From positions 1,007,593-1,071,592 of the forward strand of contig NZ_LT854640.1 of assembly GCF_900184255.1 (NCBI RefSeq): DNA of 64,000 nucleotides, given 5' to 3'. The translations under genes were made by a program, and so were the position numbers. Positions 58,581-64,000 of the stretch are shown one piece after another. This stretch comes from Haloimpatiens massiliensis (lineage in GTDB: Bacteria > Bacillota > Clostridia > Clostridiales > Clostridiaceae). The notes below the pieces were generated by a model that saw nothing but the letters and a program-made list of their open reading frames with translations, had not been told where the DNA came from and searched no databases. Within the stretch, counting starts at the first letter, position 1. Every line of letters begins with the position of its first letter.

Positions 58581-60593
58581 TTACACTAGTGAGGAAACAT
58601 CTAATATTAAAGTAACCTTTCCTCCTAAAATAGTAGCTCCAATATATTCCTTTAATGATTGTAAAGTTTTTCCTAGAGGTTTTATAACTATTTCTTGTTG
58701 TCCAAGAAGAGAATCAACTAAAAGTCCTGAAGTTTTTTCTCCTACTCTAACTATTATTATATACTTTTTACCTTCTTGTTTACATGGCATTCCTAATTTT
58801 TCATTTACTCTTACTAAAGGTATTACCTTATCACTGTATATTATCACTTCTTTATTATTACTCTTTTTAACCTTTTCTTCATGATAATCTATAACTCTAT
58901 CTATATATCCAAGAGATATAGCCATGTTCTCATCTCCAACTTTCACAAGAAGAGCTTGTATTATTTGAAGTGTCAAAGGTAATGTTATAATAAAAGTAGT
59001 TCCCTTGTCAATTTCACTAACTAAATCTAATGTTCCACCTAATGAGGATATTTTTGTCTTTACTACATCCATACCAACTCCTCTTCCTGATATATCTGTA
59101 ACTTCCTCATTAGTACTAAATCCCTGCATAAATATTAAATTGTTAATATCTGTATCAGTCATACCCTCTGTATTTATACCTAATTTTTCAGCTTTTTGCT
59201 TTATTTTTTCAGGATCTAAACCCTTTCCATCATCACTAACTTTTATAACAGCCTTAGTACCTTCTTGATATGCTACAAGTTTTATTTTACCAACAGGATC
59301 TTTACCTTTTTTTATTCTCTCTTCCTTATCTTCAATTCCATGATCCGCAGCATTTCTTAAAAGATGTATAAGAGGCTCTCCTATTTCATCTATAACTGTT
59401 CTATCCAGTTCAGTTTCCTGGCCCTCAATTATAAGTTCCATTTCTCTGTTTAACTCTACTGAAAGGTCTCTTATCATTCTTGGAAATCTACTGAAAACCA
59501 CTTCTAATGGTAGCATTCTTATTTTCATAACTAGATCCTGTAAATCCGAAGTAGTTCTTGCTACCTGCTCTAAGGTTTCATTTAATTCTGGAACTTTAAC
59601 TTCTTCACCAATTTGTTCCAATCTTGTTCTATGTATAACTAGTTCTGAAACCATATTCATAAATTTATCTAATCTTTCTAAATCAACTCTTACTGATTGA
59701 TGGTTCTTTTTATGATGAGTTTGGTTATCACTTACAGATTTATTTTTGGGTCTTTTTTTACTACTTTCTACACTTTTTTCTATTGGTTTTTTCTCTTCAA
59801 TTTCTTGTGAAGACTCTTTACTTCCCTGTACTTCTTTTACAACTACTTTATCGATCTCAGATATATGCATTAAGGAATCATATACCTCATCCCCATGTCT
59901 TTTAGTTAAATATATAAGTTCCATGGATAAATCAAAATTTTCACTTTCAATATCTTCAGTACAAGGTATTGATTTTATAATTTCTCCATAGTCTTCTAGA
60001 TCTTTAAATATTAAAAATGCTCTAGCTGATTTCAAAAGAGTATTTTCATTTAAAAGTATATGAATTTCATAAGCTTTATATTGTCTTTCCTTAGCCTGTT
60101 TTATTACACTCATTTCATATTCATTCAATTCTATTTCTGATTCTCCATCATCCTGTTTATCAAAACTTTCTTCATTACATTGCTCTTTTTCCTTATTCTT
60201 TTCATCACTATCTCCATGTTCAGTTAAACTATGTAGCTGTTCTATTATATGATCTATTGGAATATCTTCCTCTATACCATCTGATATATTACTTACCATC
60301 CTTTCTAAAGTATCTAAACATTTAAAAAGTATAGTTACTACTTGTTGATCAGCCTTTATACTTCCTTCTCTAAATTCTGTAAGTACATCCTCCATTTTAT
60401 GAGTTAAATCTGCAATATCATTAAAGCCCATAGTTGCAGACATACCTTTTAGAGTATGCGCTATTCTAAAGATTTCATTTAACTTATCAATATCCTCTGG
60501 GTCTTGTTCTAGTTGTAATAATGAATCATTTAGAACTTGAAGATTATCCATAGATTCTTCCAAAAACATAGACATATACTGAGAAGTATCCAT
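58581..60593 (-). CDS. cheA: CheA, chemotaxis histidine kinase
   Basis: A 670-aa kinase. P1 Hpt domain with phosphorylated His46 (IFRIAHTLKGMSATMGF); P2 (about 160-260) that docks CheY/CheB; P3 dimerisation (about 300-350); P4 ATPase with N box HLLRNAADHGIEDKEER and G boxes VSDDGKGLDPEKI and DISGRGVGMDVVK; P5 CheW-like coupling domain (about 535-665). All catalytic boxes are intact. Confidence 0.98.
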   Translation of the reverse strand: MDTSQYMSMFLEESMDNLQVLNDSLLQLEQDPEDIDKLNEIFRIAHTLKGMSATMGFNDIADLTHKMEDVLTEFREGSIKADQQVVTILFKCLDTLERMVSNISDGIEEDIPIDHIIEQLHSLTEHGDSDEKNKEKEQCNEESFDKQDDGESEIELNEYEMSVIKQAKERQYKAYEIHILLNENTLLKSARAFLIFKDLEDYGEIIKSIPCTEDIESENFDLSMELIYLTKRHGDEVYDSLMHISEIDKVVVKEVQGSKESSQEIEEKKPIEKSVESSKKRPKNKSVSDNQTHHKKNHQSVRVDLERLDKFMNMVSELVIHRTRLEQIGEEVKVPELNETLEQVARTTSDLQDLVMKIRMLPLEVVFSRFPRMIRDLSVELNREMELIIEGQETELDRTVIDEIGEPLIHLLRNAADHGIEDKEERIKKGKDPVGKIKLVAYQEGTKAVIKVSDDGKGLDPEKIKQKAEKLGINTEGMTDTDINNLIFMQGFSTNEEVTDISGRGVGMDVVKTKISSLGGTLDLVSEIDKGTTFIITLPLTLQIIQALLVKVGDENMAISLGYIDRVIDYHEEKVKKSNNKEVIIYSDKVIPLVRVNEKLGMPCKQEGKKYIIIVRVGEKTSGLLVDSLLGQQEIVIKPLGKTLQSLKEYIGATILGGKVTLILDVSSLV

Positions 60594-60605
60594 TTTATTT
60601 CCCTC

Positions 60606-61373
60606 CTAAGCTTTCTTATAAATGAATGTAGAAGATTTTTCAAAGCCGAAATCTCTATAGTTATATATGCTTTCTGTAGCTCCTACAAATAAAAGTGCTC
60701 CTTTATTCATAGACTTTCCAAATTTACTATATATGGAATTTTTAATTTCAGGTTTAAAATATATAACCACATTTCTACAAACTATAAGATCAAAATTATT
60801 TTCATAGTTGTCTAATATTAAATCATGCTTTTTAAAATTAACCATGCTTTTTATACTATCACTTATAATATATTTATCGTCTAGTTTTTTAAAATATTTA
60901 TCTAGATATACATTTTTTATATTTTTAATTTCAGATTCACCATATTCACCTTTTTTAGCTTTCTCCAATATATTTTTGTCTATATCTGTAGCTAAAATTT
61001 TGTGTCTTACCCCAGGATTTAATTCATTTAAAATCATGGCTAATGAATATGGTTCAGCTCCAGTAGAACAAGCAGCACTCCATATCTTAAGAGGTCTTTT
61101 AAGTGGCAAAAGCTCTTCTTTTAATACTTTTGATAATTCATCAAATATCTCAGGATTTCTAAAGAACTCCGTTACATTTATAGTTATAAAATCCAAGAAT
61201 TTTTCTTTTTGTTTAGGATCAGTTTTTAAAACTCTAGTATACTCATCTACAGATTTCACTCCTACTCTAGACATAAGGCTTTCAATTCTTCTATGTAATT
61301 GATTTGACTTATATGCAGATAAATCTATGTTAAACTCCCTAAACACCCATTTTTCAAATTCAAACAAATCCAC
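60606..61373 (-). CDS. cheR: CheR, chemoreceptor methyltransferase
   Basis: A 255-aa protein. N-terminal helical domain; SAM-binding motif IWSAACSTGAEPYSLAMILN; catalytic-side motif FDLIVCRNVVIYF. It methylates receptor glutamates, acting against CheB encoded 2 nt upstream in the operon. Confidence 0.97.
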   Translation of the reverse strand: MDLFEFEKWVFREFNIDLSAYKSNQLHRRIESLMSRVGVKSVDEYTRVLKTDPKQKEKFLDFITINVTEFFRNPEIFDELSKVLKEELLPLKRPLKIWSAACSTGAEPYSLAMILNELNPGVRHKILATDIDKNILEKAKKGEYGESEIKNIKNVYLDKYFKKLDDKYIISDSIKSMVNFKKHDLILDNYENNFDLIVCRNVVIYFKPEIKNSIYSKFGKSMNKGALLFVGATESIYNYRDFGFEKSSTFIYKKA

Positions 61374-61375
61374 TG

Positions 61376-62437
61376 CTATCTCTCCTTATTGCTTACGATT
61401 TTAATTATTTCATCCGCTATGGCATCGAGAGGCAAAACCATGTCCACTTTTCCTGTTTCATATGCTGCTTTGGGCATACCGTATATGGTACATGTAGATT
61501 CATCCTCAGATATGGTAATCCCTCCTTTTTCTTTTATATACGCCGTTCCCTCTGCCCCATCTTTTCCCATACCGGTAAGTACAGCACTTAAAAGATTGCA
61601 ACGGTATAAATCTGCAGCTGAAAAAAACAATTTATCTACTGCTGGCCTAACTCCCCAAATGCTTGGTTCCTTGTTTAAATGAATTTTTTTGTCTAATCCT
61701 ACTACCATGTGAAATCCACCTGGAGCTATATACACAGTATCATTTTCTATGTTTTCACCTTCACTTGCTTCTACTACTTTTAATTCACTGTTTTTATCTA
61801 ATCTTTCGGAAAAAGCTTTAGTAAATCCTACAGGCATATGTTGTACTACAAATATTGGTACACCTATGTTTCTAGGCAAACGGGTTATTACACTATATAA
61901 CGCCTTTGGTCCACCTGTAGATGCTCCTATTGCAACTGCTTTCACTTTATTGCAAGATGTATGTGTTTTTCCAAATTTTTCATTACTGTTTATTTCCTTA
62001 TGCTTAATATTTATTTTCTCAGCATTTTGTCTTTTAGATGAATATGCTACTCTTATTTTTTCTATAAGATCATCCTTCACCTTTTTTATGTCTAGAGAAA
62101 TGTTTCCTGAAGGTTTTGCTAAAAAATCAAAAGCCCCTTTCTCTAAACAATCCATAGTCATATTTGCTCCTCTATTAGATATGCTACTTAATATTATTAC
62201 AGGAATTTGTATGTTCTTGTTTTTCAAATTATTCAAAGCTGTCATACCATCCATTTTAGGCATTTCTAAATCCATTGTTATTACATCAGGATTTATTTTA
62301 TGTATTTTTTCTAATAATTCTCCACCATTTCTTCCTGTAGCCACTACTTCCATGTCCTCTTGTTCATTAATCATATCTGAAATTATTTTTCTCATAAGGG
62401 CTGAATCATCAACTACCATAACTTTTTTTCTTTCCAA
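61376..62437 (-). CDS. cheB: CheB, receptor methylesterase
   Basis: About 353 aa. Likely start TTG 62437, 8 nt after GGAG; GTG 62446 is also possible. N-terminal receiver with phospho-acceptor Asp in VITMDLEMPKMDGM. C-terminal esterase with triad Ser (GASTGGPKAL), His (VQHMPVGF) and Asp (GMGKDGAEG). It removes methyl groups and deamidates receptors. Confidence 0.96.
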   Translation of the reverse strand: MERKKVMVVDDSALMRKIISDMINEQEDMEVVATGRNGGELLEKIHKINPDVITMDLEMPKMDGMTALNNLKNKNIQIPVIILSSISNRGANMTMDCLEKGAFDFLAKPSGNISLDIKKVKDDLIEKIRVAYSSKRQNAEKINIKHKEINSNEKFGKTHTSCNKVKAVAIGASTGGPKALYSVITRLPRNIGVPIFVVQHMPVGFTKAFSERLDKNSELKVVEASEGENIENDTVYIAPGGFHMVVGLDKKIHLNKEPSIWGVRPAVDKLFFSAADLYRCNLLSAVLTGMGKDGAEGTAYIKEKGGITISEDESTCTIYGMPKAAYETGKVDMVLPLDAIADEIIKIVSNKER

Positions 62438-62454
62438 GCTGATCACTCCATTTT

Positions 62455-62943
62455 CTATATTTGTCTCGTGCCTATACCGACTGTTTTAATTTCTACAAGT
62501 CCGTTTTCAGTATATAGTATCATGGTTCTGCCTTTATTCCCCCCTACATCCTGTGAGATAATAGGTATTGACATATCATTTAAAGTTTTAATTACACATT
62601 GACTATTCCTATTTCCTATATCCATTATCATACTTTTATCAGAAAAATTAAACATTGAAGCTCCACCAGCTATTTTTGCTTTTAAATTTTTTTCTTTAGC
62701 ACCTTTGTTTATCATGTTTTTCACTAATATTGGAATAGCTAAATCTGCAAACTTAGCTGGATTAGTTACATTGGAAAACTTCTTGCTATCTGGCAACATA
62801 ATGTGTGCAAGTCCTCCTATTTTACTTACACTGTCATATAAAGCTATCCCTATACAAGAACCTAGTCCCACAGTTATAAGTCTATTAGGAGAACATACAA
62901 CATTTAAGTCTGCTATTCCAATTCTTATGTCCTGTAATTCCAT
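62455..62943 (-). CDS. cheD: CheD, receptor deamidase
   Basis: A 162-aa protein. Catalytic Cys in LGSCIGIALYDSVSKIGGLA and His in GLAHIMLPDSK, with a third element IAGGASMF. It deamidates receptor glutamines and partners CheC. Confidence 0.96.
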   Translation of the reverse strand: MELQDIRIGIADLNVVCSPNRLITVGLGSCIGIALYDSVSKIGGLAHIMLPDSKKFSNVTNPAKFADLAIPILVKNMINKGAKEKNLKAKIAGGASMFNFSDKSMIMDIGNRNSQCVIKTLNDMSIPIISQDVGGNKGRTMILYTENGLVEIKTVGIGTRQI

Positions 62944-62965
62944 ACCCCATCTCCTTTATGAAATA

Positions 62966-63421
62966 TTATTTATTCATAATTTTTTCCTTTTCTTCATCAC
63001 TAAGTATCGATGCTAATCTTAGAAATATTATTATTTTTCCATCTAACTTTATAAGTCCTTTTATATATCTACTAGATATGGATGCCGCTATATCAGGTGC
63101 ATCTTCTATATGAACATTTTTTACATCTTTAACTTCTGACACAACATCTACAATTATACCTATTTTTTCATCACAATTCTTTGCAACAATTATTTTACTA
63201 TCATCTGAAATATTTTCCTCATGCAAATTAAACTTTTTTGCTAAAGATATTACAGGAAGAATCCTTTCTTCATAATTTATAACGCCTTTAACAAAATCAG
63301 GCGCATCAGGAAGTTTAGTAGGAACTTTATATCCTAGTATTCTTTCAACCTCCATTATGTCTGCAGCATAATATTCATTATTAATATTAAATATCAGTAC
63401 TTTTATATCTTCTTCATTCAT
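62966..63421 (-). CDS. cheW: Second CheW-family coupling protein
   Basis: A 151-aa protein: FNINNEYYAADIMEVERILG, PTKLPDAPDFVKGVINYEER, GIIVDVVSEVKDVKNVHIED. No receiver domain is attached, so it is CheW rather than CheV. Two coupling proteins for at least two receptors, one soluble and one in the membrane, suggests division of labour, but that is inference. Confidence 0.92.
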   Translation of the reverse strand: MNEEDIKVLIFNINNEYYAADIMEVERILGYKVPTKLPDAPDFVKGVINYEERILPVISLAKKFNLHEENISDDSKIIVAKNCDEKIGIIVDVVSEVKDVKNVHIEDAPDIAASISSRYIKGLIKLDGKIIIFLRLASILSDEEKEKIMNK

Positions 63422-63473
63422 ACTGAACCCTCCTATACATTTAACTTATTATCTTGTTAGTACATTGATCAAT

Positions 63474-64000
63474 CTATGCATTTAACTTTTCAATAACGAT
63501 TTCTCCTTCAGAATCTAAATAAACGTGTATATCCCTGCTATATGTATCTAATACATATTCTCTACTTCCCACAAGAAAAACAGTGTTTTGATAAGCTTTT
63601 TTTGCATATATATGACCTTTTTTTCCAACTTGAAGTTTTGTTATTACTCCGCCTTCGCTACCTACTTCAGCACATTCTATTTTATTATTTGCTTCAATTA
63701 TGCCCCCTCTAGCTACAGCATTGTCATTTGTAAATATCACTTCACGTTTAGCCAAAATCTCAGAAACATACTCTCCTTTTCCATTTATATATATGCTTCC
63801 AGAACTTTTAATTACGCTATCCTGAGAGTATCCTATACTCACATTAACTGGCAAAGTCACCTCTTTATTTAAACTTTTTAATTTATCTTCTATTATTTCA
63901 ATTATTTTATATAATTCAGAGATACCTTTTATTTCTATAGGGCCTAATCCTATTAACTTATTTTTTATTACTTCTAATACTTCATTTTTTTCTTCATTGC
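63474..64000 (-). CDS. FapA/DUF342 family protein, C-terminal part (5' end beyond the window)
   Basis: An open frame of at least 175 codons running off the right-hand edge. The visible part has a helical stretch (GLGPIEIKGISELYKIIEII) then a repetitive beta domain (SSGSIYINGKGEYVSEILAK; GGIIEANNKIECAEVGSEGG), which fits the beta-helix and C-terminal part of FapA (DUF342). Proteins of this kind are often found at the head of fla/che operons in clostridia. The GTG at 63860 is internal and should not be taken as the start. Confidence 0.75.
   Translation of the reverse strand, partial: NEEKNEVLEVIKNKLIGLGPIEIKGISELYKIIEIIEDKLKSLNKEVTLPVNVSIGYSQDSVIKSSGSIYINGKGEYVSEILAKREVIFTNDNAVARGGIIEANNKIECAEVGSEGGVITKLQVGKKGHIYAKKAYQNTVFLVGSREYVLDTYSRDIHVYLDSEGEIVIEKLNA

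Noticed and set aside
61749..62489. 246-aa plus-strand reading frame
   Set aside because: Antisense to cheB; no promoter or ribosome binding site; Ser/Phe-rich as expected from the complement.

Overview
The window is AT-rich clostridial DNA (well under a third G+C by eye). It is almost entirely one flagellar and chemotaxis supercluster on the minus strand. A clostridial host is suggested by the fused FliR-FlhB, the FliY/CheC/CheD chemotaxis set, FliW-CsrA, UUG starts and a metalloprotease flagellin. That flagellin (flagellinolysin) was first characterised in Clostridium haemolyticum, so a C. novyi-like species is a reasonable guess. No rRNA or tRNA is present to settle it.

Layout, read on the minus strand from high to low coordinates. 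(1) 64000-55041: a C-terminal fapA piece, a CheW homologue, cheD, cheB, cheR, cheA, cheC, cheY, cheW, fliM and fliY. (2) 54908-46026: late genes flgM, flgN, flgK, flgL, fliW, csrA, flaG, a small unknown gene, fliS, a FliT-like gene and fliD, led by a sigma-D type promoter. A four-helix-bundle (23S IVS-type) gene sits antisense inside it. (3) 45980-43205: the main flagellin, with its own sigma-D type promoter and a long leader, then the flagellin methylase fliB. (4) 43204-26345: an accessory zone with flagellin 3' relics, group I intron sequence, IS200 relics, an orphan gene pair, a Fic protein, another flagellin, a YjfB-type peptide, a complete Wadjet-type (JetABCD) defence operon and a flavodoxin-ferredoxin protein. 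(5) 26320-18416: the flagellinolysin, a cytoplasmic chemoreceptor with a [FeFe]-hydrogenase-like sensor, two more flagellin-family genes and a membrane chemoreceptor. (6) 18333-1: the early operon flgB-flgC-fliE-fliF-fliG-fliH-fliI-fliJ-fliK-flgD-TIGR02530-flgE-flbD-motA-motB-fliL-fliO-fliP-fliQ-fliR/flhB-flhA, led by a sigma-A promoter with an extended -10.

The genes encode the rod, ring, switch, export gate, hook, stator, junction, cap and filament, the late checkpoint (FlgM), flagellin translation control (FliW-CsrA) and the chemotaxis pathway (CheA/W/Y/C/D/R/B with two receptors). Several late genes share a TAAA-N17/18-CGATAA promoter, which defines a sigma-D regulon from this window alone.

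The most notable points are: the protease flagellin; a chemoreceptor that keeps the H-cluster iron-sulfur ligands but lacks the proton-relay cysteine; a Wadjet operon inside a flagellar locus; group I intron cores joined to flagellin 3' ends; and CTAGCCC heptamer tracts placed directly before G-rich ribosome binding sites of four flagellar genes. Flagellinolysin, Wadjet, IStron-type introns and FliW-CsrA are already described. I see no clearly new multi-gene system. The best candidates for new biology are the heptamer/ribosome-binding-site units and the recombination-prone flagellin relic region with its orphan gene pair.
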